Below, one piece after another: positions 43,462 to 51,503 of a stretch of DNA of 56,125 nucleotides (position 1 is the first letter of the stretch; every line of letters starts with the position of its first letter). Under the pieces are notes generated by a model. The model was given only the letters and a program-made list of their open reading frames with translations, was not told where the DNA came from and did no database searches. The stretch is from positions 1 to 56,125 of the forward strand of contig CALWTQ010000016.1 in the NCBI GenBank assembly GCA_944384505.1, given 5' to 3'. The position numbers and the translations under genes were made by a program. This DNA is from an uncultured Mediterraneibacter sp. (GTDB lineage Bacteria; Bacillota; Clostridia; Lachnospirales; Lachnospiraceae).

Positions 43462-44886
43462 ATGAAATACATATTAAATCCTGATATTGCCCTGCGCAGC
43501 TGGTGGTATGTGCCGTATGCCTACTATTGTAAAGGTGATTTCAAAGCGAAAAAACTGCAGAAAGAAGAATTTGAATTTCTTTCTCTTTGTGACGGTGAGA
43601 ACGAGCTTCCCGAAGATGGGCTTGCCGCCGAACTAAAAGAGCGTGGCTTTATCAGGGAGGCTAGAGACTGCGGCAGTATGTCCGATTGGCAGCGGGCGAA
43701 ATTCTGTAATAACAGATATTTTCCCCTTGCCAATTGGATGATTACTGGAAAATGCAATTACAACTGTCTGCACTGTTTTAATGCGGCGGACAATGCAAGG
43801 CTTCAAAGTGAATTTACTTTAGAGGAAGCAGAAAAGATGCTTTGCGAAGCGGAAAAATGCGGGATTACCGGCTTTACCATTACAGGTGGAGAACCGCTCC
43901 TGCATCCGTATTTTATGGATATCATCCGCAGCATTTATAAGAGAAATATGTTTGTGCGGGAGTTGAACACAAACGGGTATTTCCTGACACAAGAGATATT
44001 AGATGAGATGAATGCGATCGGATGCCGTCCGCTTATGAAAATATCCTTTGACGGTGTGGGGCATCACGATTGGCTGAGAAACCGCAAGGGCGCAGAGGAA
44101 GATGCGCTTCGGGCGATCAGGCTCTGCAAGGACAATGGCTTTCGTGTTATGGCACAGACAAATGTGCATAGGCTGAATGTGAACTCCATGCTGCCTACTG
44201 CGAAGCTTCTTGACAGCATGGGAGTAGACAGAATCCGCATCATAAGAACCACCGAGGCGCCCCGCTGGGTGCAGAATGCCGGTGACAGTTGTCTTGGCAT
44301 TGAGGAATACTTTGACAGGATGACGGAATTCTGCCGTGAATACGCTGAGACTGACTGCAAAATGGAAGTGGATATATGGCAGTTCGTTCGTTTGTACCCT
44401 CATATAAAGCGGTATATACCTTCATCGGTACAATACAGTGAAGGCGAATACCGAGATACACTGCCTGTCTGCAAGGGAAACAGAGGGATGGTCGCCATTG
44501 CGGCAAATGGCAATGTATTTCCGTGCCATCAGTTGTCGGGCTATTATGAACAGCATGGAGATATTTTGGGGAATGTGAAGAAAGATGGTTTGCAGTCAAT
44601 CCTGCAGGAGAGCAAATATCTCTGCGAGGTAACAACAACCGTCAAAGATTTAAGAGAGCAAAATTCTGTTTGTGATAAATGCAAATGGTTTAAGTACTGC
44701 TGCGGCGGCTGCCGGGCTATTGGCCTGGCGTTAACCGGGGACAAAATGGGTGTGGATAAATTTAAGTGTATCTTTTTTGAAAAGGGATATCTTGATAAGC
44801 TGGCGGAGGCTCTGCCTGACTACACATCTATGGTTAACTTGGATTTTTCGCATAAAGAATCAGGAGAAACGCAGGATGGAAAGTAA
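43462..44886 (+). CDS. Radical SAM/SPASM peptide-modifying enzyme with PqqD-like N-terminus
   Basis: This 474-residue enzyme starts at ATG 43462 after AAAGGAGAG. Residues about 1-70 (NPDIALRSWWYVPYAYY, FLSLCDGENELPE, ELKERGFIREA) resemble a PqqD-like peptide-recognition domain. The radical SAM cluster is CNYNCLHC (Cys98, 102, 105), followed by TITGGEPLLHP and MKISFDG. The C-terminal SPASM region has CKGNRGMVAIAANGNVFPCH, CDKCKWFKYCCGGCRAIG and a final Cys. Such enzymes install thioether or C-C links in RiPP precursors. Placed next to the CxxC precursors, it is the candidate modifying enzyme. Confidence 0.92.
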   Translation: MKYILNPDIALRSWWYVPYAYYCKGDFKAKKLQKEEFEFLSLCDGENELPEDGLAAELKERGFIREARDCGSMSDWQRAKFCNNRYFPLANWMITGKCNYNCLHCFNAADNARLQSEFTLEEAEKMLCEAEKCGITGFTITGGEPLLHPYFMDIIRSIYKRNMFVRELNTNGYFLTQEILDEMNAIGCRPLMKISFDGVGHHDWLRNRKGAEEDALRAIRLCKDNGFRVMAQTNVHRLNVNSMLPTAKLLDSMGVDRIRIIRTTEAPRWVQNAGDSCLGIEEYFDRMTEFCREYAETDCKMEVDIWQFVRLYPHIKRYIPSSVQYSEGEYRDTLPVCKGNRGMVAIAANGNVFPCHQLSGYYEQHGDILGNVKKDGLQSILQESKYLCEVTTTVKDLREQNSVCDKCKWFKYCCGGCRAIGLALTGDKMGVDKFKCIFFEKGYLDKLAEALPDYTSMVNLDFSHKESGETQDGK

Positions 44887-45061
44887 GTTAAAACAATTAT
44901 TTGATTTTCAGCGTTTTCAAAACAATGACCGTCTTGCACGGATGATTATAGAAACCGAAAGTCGCTATGGCAAAGAACTCAACGACGAAGACCTTTCTTT
45001 CGTTAGTGCTGCAGGTGAGGAATCTTTTTGCCAGCACAGAAAGGACGAACCATGGCGATGA
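44876..45061 (+). CDS. Small leader-like peptide ending SAAGE...PWR
   Basis: This 61-residue peptide starts at ATG 44876 inside the radical SAM end and stops inside the sigma-factor start. The sequence LFDFQRFQNNDRLARMIIET, then ELNDEDLSFVSAAGEES, has the acidic leader-end shape of precursor peptides, with AAG in place of GG. The tail FCQHRKDEPWR has only one Cys. It could be a short precursor or a small protein helping the system. The family is not firmly recognised. Confidence 0.65.
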   Translation: MESKLKQLFDFQRFQNNDRLARMIIETESRYGKELNDEDLSFVSAAGEESFCQHRKDEPWR

Positions 45062-45540
45062 ATGAAACTCTTGATAAGGAAAAGATATATGCTGACTATC
45101 ATTTAAAAGTGAGAAGTTATGTGGCAAAGCGTATTCAAAATACTTACGATATTGAGGATGTAGTATCCCAGGTTTTTCTAAAGGTATATAAAAATTTAGA
45201 AGGTTTTAATAGCAGTAAAGCTTCGGTTTCAACATGGATTTATACCATAACAAGAAATACTGTAATAGATTTTTTCAGAATACAAAGCGATTTTTTTCAA
45301 CTAAAAGCAGAGATTCCTTCGAATGATAAGGTCGACGAAGAGCTGCTTCGTGAAGAACTTTTAGATGAACTTGCATCAGCGCTTGAAAAATTGGATGAGC
45401 GAGAGAGAGACATTATTATCCTCCATTATTACAGCGAAAAAACATTGGTTGCGATAGCTGAGCTCATGCATATTTCGTACCCATATGTAAAGATACTGCA
45501 TAAAAACGCTATAAACAAATTAAAAGAATTTATGACGTGA
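45052..45540 (+). CDS. ECF-type RNA polymerase sigma factor
   Basis: This 162-residue sigma-70 family protein has region 2 (YHLKVRSYVAKRIQNTYDIE, DVVSQVFLKVYKNL, STWIYTITRNTVIDFFR) and region 4 (LDERERDIIILHYYSEKTLV, AIAELMHISYPYVKILHKNA). ATG 45052 lies 6 nt after AAGGA. No anti-sigma factor is visible beside it. It may direct transcription of the peptide cluster or of the LRR surface protein that follows. Confidence 0.9.
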   Translation: MAMNETLDKEKIYADYHLKVRSYVAKRIQNTYDIEDVVSQVFLKVYKNLEGFNSSKASVSTWIYTITRNTVIDFFRIQSDFFQLKAEIPSNDKVDEELLREELLDELASALEKLDERERDIIILHYYSEKTLVAIAELMHISYPYVKILHKNAINKLKEFMT

Positions 45541-45558
45541 TTGGAAGGGGAAAATAAC

Positions 45559-47178
45559 ATGAAGACAAAAAACATTTTATCGGTCATTCTTGTAGTGCTG
45601 ATTGCCGTTATTGTTGTGCCGATGACAGCAAATGCGGAAACTGAAGATGTTTACAGCTACACTATAGAAAATGGCGAAGCAACAGTTACGGAGGTTGATA
45701 CGTCAGTGACGGGAAACGTAATTATACCCGATGAGCTCGGCGGGTATCCTGTCACAGCAATCGGTGACTGGGCATTCGAATATTGTACGGAAGTGACTGG
45801 CATCACGATTCCGGACAGTGTTACAAGCATCGGTGACTGGGCGTTCTACTATTGTCCGAAACTGACGAGCGTAACGATCGGTAATGGTGTTGAGACTATT
45901 GGTGATTGGGCGTTTAGTAAATGTAACGGACTAACCAGTATCTACATCCCGGCTAATGTAACCAGTATCGGAGGAGGTGCATTTAGCGATTGCGGTGCAT
46001 TGGAAAGCTTTACAGTTGATGCGGCAAATAAGGCATATTACCTTAAAGACAATTGTCTCATTAATACGGAATCAAATGAATTGGTCAAAGGCTTTAATAC
46101 TAGCATAATTCCTACAGATGGCAGCGTAACGAGTATTGGTGATTATGCATTCTACAGATGCGATAAACTGACAACAGTAACAATCCCGGACAGTGTTACA
46201 AGTATCGGAGCCAGTGCATTCTTTGGGTGTATAGGACTTACGGATGTAACAATCGGTACAGGCGTCAATAATATCGGTGACAGTGCATTTTACAGCTGTG
46301 AGAAACTGACTGATATTGTGATTCCTGAAGGTGTTGAGCGTATTGCAGATGATGCGTTTGCGTGGTGCTCTGAATTGGAGGCTGTTTCACTTCCAAATAG
46401 TGTCAGAGGGATTGGCAGCCGGTCCTTTAGTCACTGTACTGCATTGACGAGTATCACTCTCCCGGACAGTATTGAGAGCATCGGAATTAATGCATTCTAC
46501 TACTGTACAGGCCTGACAAGTATTGTGCTCCCGAACAGTATAACGTATATTTCGGAGGCGGCGTTTGATGGCTGCAGTAATCTTATACTCACGGTGTATC
46601 CCGATTCTTATGCTTCTCAATATGCCGCTTTAAATGAGCTGAGCTATCATATATCTGTAGAGGCCGAAGATATTCCTCCGACCTGTACTGAGGATGGGCT
46701 TACCGGAAAAACTTATTGTTCGATATGTAATGAGACCCTTAATCCCGGAGAAGTAGTTCCTGCAACAGGACATACACCCGGCGAATGGATCATTGAAAAG
46801 GAACCGACTGATTCTGCCGAAGGACTTCGTATACAGAAATGTACTAAATGTGGAGCAGAGCTTGCCCGCGAGGTGATTCCGGCAGATAATACAGGCAGCT
46901 CGCAAGGCGGGGATAATACGAACGGCCCGCAAAGCGGGAATAGTACAGGCAGCTCGCAAAGCGGGGATAATACGAACGGCTCGCAAAGCGGGAATAGTAC
47001 AGGCAGTTCGCAAAGCGGGAATAATGCAGGCGGCTTGCAAAGCGGGAAAGATATAGATACCCCGGAAACCGGAGATGGCTCAAATATCCGGCTATGGGTA
47101 AGTCTTATGTTTTTTAGCAGTGGGCTCTCTGCATTTGGAATCATCGCTGCCCTAAAACGCAAAGAAAAAGCGCAATAA
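45559..47178 (+). CDS. BspA-like LRR surface protein with PETGD anchor
   Basis: This 539-residue secreted protein starts at ATG 45559 after GGAAGGGG. It has a signal peptide (cleavage near ANA, about 30), about eleven LRR_5/BspA-type repeats (SVTSIGDWAFYYCPKLTSVT pattern, about 55-365), a CxxC-containing bacterial repeat (TYCSICNETL and QKCTKCGAEL, about 375-440), a linker with six 9-residue tandem repeats, and the sorting signal DTPETGDGSN plus membrane helix and KRKEK. It may be the wall-anchored receptor, target or immunity partner of the exported peptides (inference). Confidence 0.9.
   Translation: MKTKNILSVILVVLIAVIVVPMTANAETEDVYSYTIENGEATVTEVDTSVTGNVIIPDELGGYPVTAIGDWAFEYCTEVTGITIPDSVTSIGDWAFYYCPKLTSVTIGNGVETIGDWAFSKCNGLTSIYIPANVTSIGGGAFSDCGALESFTVDAANKAYYLKDNCLINTESNELVKGFNTSIIPTDGSVTSIGDYAFYRCDKLTTVTIPDSVTSIGASAFFGCIGLTDVTIGTGVNNIGDSAFYSCEKLTDIVIPEGVERIADDAFAWCSELEAVSLPNSVRGIGSRSFSHCTALTSITLPDSIESIGINAFYYCTGLTSIVLPNSITYISEAAFDGCSNLILTVYPDSYASQYAALNELSYHISVEAEDIPPTCTEDGLTGKTYCSICNETLNPGEVVPATGHTPGEWIIEKEPTDSAEGLRIQKCTKCGAELAREVIPADNTGSSQGGDNTNGPQSGNSTGSSQSGDNTNGSQSGNSTGSSQSGNNAGGLQSGKDIDTPETGDGSNIRLWVSLMFFSSGLSAFGIIAALKRKEKAQ
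46891..47052 (+). repeat. Six 27-bp tandem repeats in the LRR gene linker
   Basis: Six in-frame units of 27 bp start at 46891, 46918, 46945, 46972, 46999 and 47026. They encode a 9-residue pattern like TGSSQSGNN. The unit pairs alternate (acaggcag/acgaacgg), indicating duplication of a two-unit block. Length change would vary the wall-spanning stalk without a frameshift. Confidence 0.85.
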
Positions 47179-47250
47179 CTTTCAGGTGGAGATTATTTAC
47201 ATACCACTAAAACAATGAGAAAACAGACACTGAAGCAGATGTGTATTTTA

Positions 47251-47296
47251 TCCCTCCTCTTTTCCGGCAGCGTGCCGGACGAGGGGGATTTTTTTC
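47251..47296 (+). terminator. Strong terminator after the LRR gene
   Basis: TCCGGCA-GCG-TGCCGGA inner stem, flanked by CCCTC/GAGGG, then seven Ts. It ends the operon that began near 37600 and isolates the downstream small precursor genes. No clear promoter is seen between here and 47354. Confidence 0.85.
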
Positions 47297-47353
47297 ACGG
47301 TGGTTCGTATATAGGAATGAAGGACATGATAAGAAGCAGAAAGGAGAAAAAAG

Positions 47354-47551
47354 ATGAAAAAACCCGAAGAATTTGTAAAAGCAGATGGGTGTGAAGAGGA
47401 GAAAGAAGAAATGAAGAGTTCCGGGGTGGAGCTGTCTGATGAGGAGCTCTCTGATTTATCAGGGGGAAAAACTTATTATGAAAAGAAAATAGTCGCAGTG
47501 AAGAATTATGATGAACTTTTTGAACAGCTTGAAAAGGAAACAAGTAAATAA
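47354..47551 (+). CDS. RiPP-like leader peptide with GG site, Cys-free tail
   Basis: This 65-residue peptide starts at ATG 47354 after AAAGGAG. It is very acidic and contains VELSDEELSDLSGGKTYYEK, a double-glycine site at residues 37-38. The tail (VAVKNYDELFEQLEKETSK) contains no Cys. Its TAA overlaps the ATG of the next small gene (TAATG), so the two are likely translationally coupled. It could be a precursor with a linear core, or supply a leader in trans for the Cys4 protein next to it. Confidence 0.7.
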   Translation: MKKPEEFVKADGCEEEKEEMKSSGVELSDEELSDLSGGKTYYEKKIVAVKNYDELFEQLEKETSK

Positions 47552-47682
47552 TGGTGATGAGTGAAGGAGAACTCTGCACAGTATGTAAGAGAAGCACGAG
47601 CTTTTACTGCTTTGAGGGGGATAAGGACGGTAAGAAATGCCGTAAATGTATAGGGTTACAGCAGCTGGAATACATGGAATAA
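47551..47682 (+). CDS. Small Cys4 zinc-ribbon-like protein, coupled to a leader peptide
   Basis: This 43-codon ORF starts at ATG 47551 within the stop of the preceding leader gene. The sequence MVMSEGELCTVCKRSTSFYC and then KKCRKCIGL shows Cys9-x2-Cys12 and Cys30-x2-Cys33, plus Cys20. It matches the cores of the other precursors but lacks a leader and a GG site. Either it is a leaderless relative or the leader gene before it was split from it. Confidence 0.65.
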   Translation: MVMSEGELCTVCKRSTSFYCFEGDKDGKKCRKCIGLQQLEYME

Positions 47683-47704
47683 TTAGTCTGAGGAGGAAAA
47701 ATGC

Positions 47705-47974
47705 ATGGAGTCATTGAATGATAAAATGAAGCCGCATGGAGAAGAAATGACAAAGAAGGAGGCAGAGAGAGTCTTAGCGGAAAGCAGGAAAAAAGCAGGA
47801 GAACTCTCTGATGAGGAACTGAACAGTGTGACCGGAGGAATAGAAGGCGTATTGGAGTATACTGCATGCGGCAACTGCGGAAATAGGTTTTATATTCCCG
47901 TTGTTTCCAAGGATAATAATGGAAAAACCCTTGTAGGGAGGAAATGCACCAGGTGCCATACCGTATATTATTAA
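47705..47974 (+). CDS. RiPP precursor 3: GG leader plus CxxC-CxxC core
   Basis: This 89-residue peptide starts at ATG 47705, 8 nt after AGGAGG; ATG 47701 is out of frame. The short leader ends GELSDEELNSVTGG (double glycine 44-45). The core has Cys55-x2-Cys58 (ACGNCGN) and Cys81-x2-Cys84 (KCTRCHT), the same zinc-ribbon spacing as the two precursors before the radical SAM gene. The leader is shorter than theirs and only its acidic end is similar, so the gene may be a diverged or independently acquired member. Confidence 0.8.
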   Translation: MESLNDKMKPHGEEMTKKEAERVLAESRKKAGELSDEELNSVTGGIEGVLEYTACGNCGNRFYIPVVSKDNNGKTLVGRKCTRCHTVYY

Positions 47975-48009
47975 AATAATCGGCAAATTCTTGCGAAAGG
48001 AGAAGACAT

Positions 48010-48039
48010 ATGGAGAGGGACCGGAGCTGGAGTTATTGA
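48010..48039 (+). other. Nine-codon ORF with strong ribosome binding site
   Basis: AAAGGAG is placed correctly before ATG 48010, which encodes MERDRSWSY and stops. It lies between the last precursor and the ecfA1 promoter. It may be a remnant, a tiny peptide or chance. Confidence 0.3.
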
Positions 48040-48079
48040 ACTTTATAGCTGGGGAATATCGACTCGTCCCAGTCCTGTC

Positions 48080-48108
48080 TTGAAAAATACCGTTCAATGC
48101 CGTACAAT
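48080..48108 (+). promoter_or_regulatory. Promoter of the ecfA1 operon
   Basis: TTGAAA (48080-48085), 17 bp and TACAAT (48103-48108). It lies about 30 bp before the ecfA1 start, with TTGGAGGAC as ribosome binding site. It gives the ECF genes a promoter of their own. Confidence 0.7.
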
Positions 48109-48139
48109 AAAAACCATATGATTGGAGGACTGCACGGCT

Positions 48140-48991
48140 ATGGATATGATACATGCGGAACAGCTTGTTTATGAATATGATAAGAGAGATGAAGAGGGCA
48201 ATGTGATCGGGACGAACCGGGCCATTGACGGGGTGAATATTGATGTGCCGCAGGGATCTTTCGTGGCGGTGCTGGGACACAACGGCTCAGGGAAGTCTAC
48301 GCTTGCCAAGCATATGAACGCGATCCTTGTCCCGACAGGAGGAACCATGTGGGTGGACGGCAGGGATACGAAGGACCCGGAGGAGCTGTGGAATGTCCGT
48401 CAGACTGCGGGCATGGTGTTTCAGAACCCAGACAACCAGATCATCGGCACTGTAGTGGAGGAGGATGTAGGTTTCGGACCGGAGAATCTGGGAGTCCCAA
48501 CGGACGAAATCTGGAAGCGGGTGGAAGAAAGTCTTCGGTCTGTGGGGATGATTGAGTATCGGAAGGCGTCTCCGAATAAACTTTCGGGAGGCCAGAAACA
48601 GAGGGTAGCCATCGCCGGAGTAATTGCTATGGAGCCGAAATGTATCGTGCTGGATGAGCCGACGGCGATGCTTGATCCGAACGGCCGCAGGGAAGTAATC
48701 CGGGCTGTGGAGAAATTAAGGAAAGAGAAAAAAGTGACCGTGATCCTGATTACCCACTATATGGAAGAAGTGATTGCTGCGGATCAGGTGTTTGTCATGG
48801 ATGAGGGGCATATTGTTATGCACGGGACGCCGAGAGAGATTTTCAGCCGGGTGGACGAGCTGAAATCCTACCGGATGGATGTTCCGCAGGTGACGATGCT
48901 GGCAGAGGAGCTGCGGAAACGGGGACTTGACGTGCCCAGGGGAATTTTGAGAAGAGAAGAGTTGGTGGAAGCATTATGTCGATTACGTTAG
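48140..48991 (+). CDS. ecfA1: ECF transporter ATPase A1 (EcfA1/CbiO)
   Basis: This 283-residue ATPase is half of the heterodimeric motor of group II energy-coupling factor vitamin/cobalt importers. It shows GHNGSGKSTLAKHMNAIL, VFQNPDNQIIGTVVEEDVGF (typical of EcfA1), LSGGQKQRVAIAGVIAMEP and VLDEPTAMLDPNGR. ATG 48140 is chosen because it lies in proper distance of GGAGG; TTG 48122 is too close to it. It overlaps ecfA2 by 16 bp. Confidence 0.95.
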   Translation: MDMIHAEQLVYEYDKRDEEGNVIGTNRAIDGVNIDVPQGSFVAVLGHNGSGKSTLAKHMNAILVPTGGTMWVDGRDTKDPEELWNVRQTAGMVFQNPDNQIIGTVVEEDVGFGPENLGVPTDEIWKRVEESLRSVGMIEYRKASPNKLSGGQKQRVAIAGVIAMEPKCIVLDEPTAMLDPNGRREVIRAVEKLRKEKKVTVILITHYMEEVIAADQVFVMDEGHIVMHGTPREIFSRVDELKSYRMDVPQVTMLAEELRKRGLDVPRGILRREELVEALCRLR

Positions 48992-49842
48992 AACATGTGA
49001 ATTATGTATACAGCCCGGGAACAGCCTATGAGAAGCAGGCGTTAAAAGATGTTTCATTTGAAATCCCTCAGGGACAGTTCGTAGGAATTATCGGACACAC
49101 CGGATCGGGGAAATCTACATTGATCCAGCATTTGAACGGCCTGGTGAAAGCCACATCGGGCCGGATTCTCTACGAGGGGAAAAACATTTATGATAACGAC
49201 TATGACATGAGAAAGCTCAGAAGCCAGGTGGGACTTGTGTTCCAGTATCCGGAGTATCAGCTCTTTGAGGTAGATGTGCTGACTGACGTATGTTTCGGAC
49301 CGAAGAACCAGGGGTTTTCGCCGGAGGAATGTGAGAAGAACGCCAGGGAAGCCCTGGAACTGGTGGGATTCCCGGAGAAGTACTATAAACAGTCTCCGTT
49401 TGAACTCTCAGGCGGGCAGAAACGCCGCGCGGCCATCGCGGGTGTACTTGCCATGAAGCCGAAGGTGCTGATTCTGGATGAGCCGACAGCCGGGCTGGAT
49501 CCGAAAGGCAGAGATGAGATCCTGGATCAGATTGAGAAGCTTCATAGGGAAACGGGAATGACGGTAGTGCTGGTTTCCCACAGTATGGAGGATGTGGCCC
49601 GGTATGTGGACCGGATTATTGTCATGAACCACGGGGAGAAGATGCTGGACGGAACGCCCAGGGAAGTATTCCGCCATTACAGGGAGCTGGAGAAGGTGGG
49701 GCTTGCGGCGCCGCAGGTTACCTATGTGATGCATGACCTGAAAGCGCACGGATTTGAAGTGGATCCGGACGCGACAACTATAGAGGAGGCGGCGGACGAG
49801 ATTATGAAAGCATTCCGCGGCAAAGAAGGAGCACTGGCATGA
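48976..49842 (+). CDS. ecfA2: ECF transporter ATPase A2 (EcfA2/CbiO)
   Basis: This 288-residue ATPase is the second motor subunit. Motifs: GHTGSGKSTLIQHLNGL, GLVFQYPEYQLFEVDVLTDV (EcfA2-type), LSGGQKRRAAIAGVLAMKP and ILDEPTAGLDPKGR. It overlaps both neighbours (16 bp with ecfA1, 4 bp with ecfT). Substrate-specific S components are encoded elsewhere. Confidence 0.95.
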   Translation: MSITLEHVNYVYSPGTAYEKQALKDVSFEIPQGQFVGIIGHTGSGKSTLIQHLNGLVKATSGRILYEGKNIYDNDYDMRKLRSQVGLVFQYPEYQLFEVDVLTDVCFGPKNQGFSPEECEKNAREALELVGFPEKYYKQSPFELSGGQKRRAAIAGVLAMKPKVLILDEPTAGLDPKGRDEILDQIEKLHRETGMTVVLVSHSMEDVARYVDRIIVMNHGEKMLDGTPREVFRHYRELEKVGLAAPQVTYVMHDLKAHGFEVDPDATTIEEAADEIMKAFRGKEGALA

Positions 49843-50663
49843 TAAGAGATATTACAATCGGACAATATTACCCGGCACAGAGCCGCATCCACAGCCTGGA
49901 CCCCAGGGTGAAGATTGTCTGCACTCTTTTGTTTCTGGTATCCCTTTTTATTCAGAACAGTCTGCTGGGATATGTGTGCGCCACAGTTTTCCTGGGGATG
50001 GTGATCCATCTTTCAAACGTTCCATTAAAATATATTTTAAAAGGACTTAAGCCTATTGTGATCCTTCTGCTCTTTACCGTGGTTATGAATCTGTTCCTGA
50101 CAAGGGGCGGAGGTACGCTTGAACATTTCTGGATTTTTACGATTACGGAGGAGGGACTGCGCACGTCAGTATTTATGGCGGTGAGGCTGATGTATCTTGT
50201 AGCGGGATCCTCGATTATGACTTTCACAACGTCGCCCAACGGGCTGACAGATGGAATGGAGAAGCTGCTCCATCCGCTCAACAAGGTAAATGTCCCGGTA
50301 CACGAGGTGGCGATGATGATGTCCATTGCCCTGCGCTTTATTCCGATTCTTCTGGAGGAGACGGACAAGATCATGAAAGCGCAGATGGCCAGAGGCGCTG
50401 ACTTTGAGAGCGGGAATATTATTCAGAGGGCGAAAGCTATGGTGCCGATTCTGGTGCCGCTTTTCGTGTCCGCTTTCCGCCGCGCGAATGACCTGGCCCT
50501 TGCCATGGAGGCGAGATGCTATCACGGCGGAGAAGGAAGGACGAAGATGAAACCTCTGAAATATCACGGCAGAGACAGAGCTGCATATACTCTGACTTTA
50601 TTGTATGTTGTGATTATTTTTGTGGTTGGAAGATTTGTGCCTTTCAAGCTCTGGATTTTCTAG
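49839..50663 (+). CDS. ecfT: ECF transporter transmembrane protein EcfT
   Basis: This 274-residue membrane protein couples the ATPases to S components. It has about five or six hydrophobic segments, an N-terminus with GQYYPAQSRIHSLDPRVKIV and the coupling motifs MMMSIALRFIPILLEETDKI, AQMARGADF and EARCYHGGEGRTKMKPL. It overlaps ecfA2 at ATGA and precedes truA by 39 bp, the usual order in Firmicutes. Confidence 0.95.
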   Translation: MIRDITIGQYYPAQSRIHSLDPRVKIVCTLLFLVSLFIQNSLLGYVCATVFLGMVIHLSNVPLKYILKGLKPIVILLLFTVVMNLFLTRGGGTLEHFWIFTITEEGLRTSVFMAVRLMYLVAGSSIMTFTTSPNGLTDGMEKLLHPLNKVNVPVHEVAMMMSIALRFIPILLEETDKIMKAQMARGADFESGNIIQRAKAMVPILVPLFVSAFRRANDLALAMEARCYHGGEGRTKMKPLKYHGRDRAAYTLTLLYVVIIFVVGRFVPFKLWIF

Positions 50664-50702
50664 GAGATGCGTCACAATGGCGCGTTATAATTAGGAGGAT
50701 TT

Positions 50703-51440
50703 ATGAGGAGAGTGAAACTGACCGTTGCATATGACGGTACAGATTACTGCGGATGGCAGATCCAGAATAACGGGCCTACTGTAGAGGGGGAACTAAACCG
50801 GGCGCTGTCGGAACTGACGGGTGAGAGGATCGTGGTGATCGGTGCAAGCCGTACAGACGCGGGAGTGCATGGCAGGGGGAATGTGGCGGTTTTTGATACG
50901 GATTCTCCGATCCCGCCCGATAGGATCGCCTATGCCCTGAATGGGAAGCTGCCGGAAGACGTCGTGGTGGTGAAGTCGGAGGAGGTGCGCCCGGACTGGC
51001 ATCCGAGGCGCTGCGATTCTGTGAAGACATATGAGTATCGGATTCTGAACCAGGAGATGCCAGATCCGGTGAGACGCAGGGATACGTGGCATGTCTCGTT
51101 CCCTCTTGATGTGGATCGAATGAGAGAAGCGGCGGAATATCTGAAAGGCGAGCATGACTTTAAAAGTTTCTGCAGCGCGCAGTCGGAGGTGGAAAATACG
51201 GTTCGGACAATCTACGAACTGACGATTGAGAGGGAGGAAAACCTGATCACGATTACGGTGCGCGGAAACGGATTCCTCTATAATATGGTCCGCATCATTG
51301 CGGGTACGCTGATGGGAGCAGGAAGAGGGGCATATCCGCCGGAGCGGGTGAAGGAGATGCTCGAGGCGAAAGAACGGGAGAAGGCCGGGATGACGGCGCC
51401 GCCTCAGGGACTGACGCTTGTGGGAATTGAATGGCAATAG
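50703..51440 (+). CDS. truA: tRNA pseudouridine synthase A
   Basis: This 245-residue enzyme makes pseudouridine at positions 38-40 of tRNA anticodon arms. Motifs: VAYDGTDYCGWQIQNNGPTV, ASRTDAGVHGRGNVAVFDTD with the catalytic Asp in RTDAGVH, and FLYNMVRIIAGTLMGAGRG. ATG 50703 follows TTAGGAGG. In Clostridia truA is usually followed by rplM-rpsI; here it is followed by nagB. Confidence 0.96.
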   Translation: MRRVKLTVAYDGTDYCGWQIQNNGPTVEGELNRALSELTGERIVVIGASRTDAGVHGRGNVAVFDTDSPIPPDRIAYALNGKLPEDVVVVKSEEVRPDWHPRRCDSVKTYEYRILNQEMPDPVRRRDTWHVSFPLDVDRMREAAEYLKGEHDFKSFCSAQSEVENTVRTIYELTIEREENLITITVRGNGFLYNMVRIIAGTLMGAGRGAYPPERVKEMLEAKEREKAGMTAPPQGLTLVGIEWQ

Positions 51441-51503
51441 TTCAGTCCGCGCCATTCGTAAAACCGTACTTCGTACTTATTGCGGCTGCCGCCGCTGTTT
51501 TAC

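Noticed and set aside
46891-47052. Regular repeats that could suggest CRISPR
   Set aside because: They are contiguous in-frame 27-bp units without spacers, coding for a surface-protein linker.
47214-47390. ORF starting MRKQTLKQMCILSLLFSG
   Set aside because: It runs through the strong terminator hairpin at 47251-47296 and overlaps the real precursor gene in another frame; no ribosome binding site.
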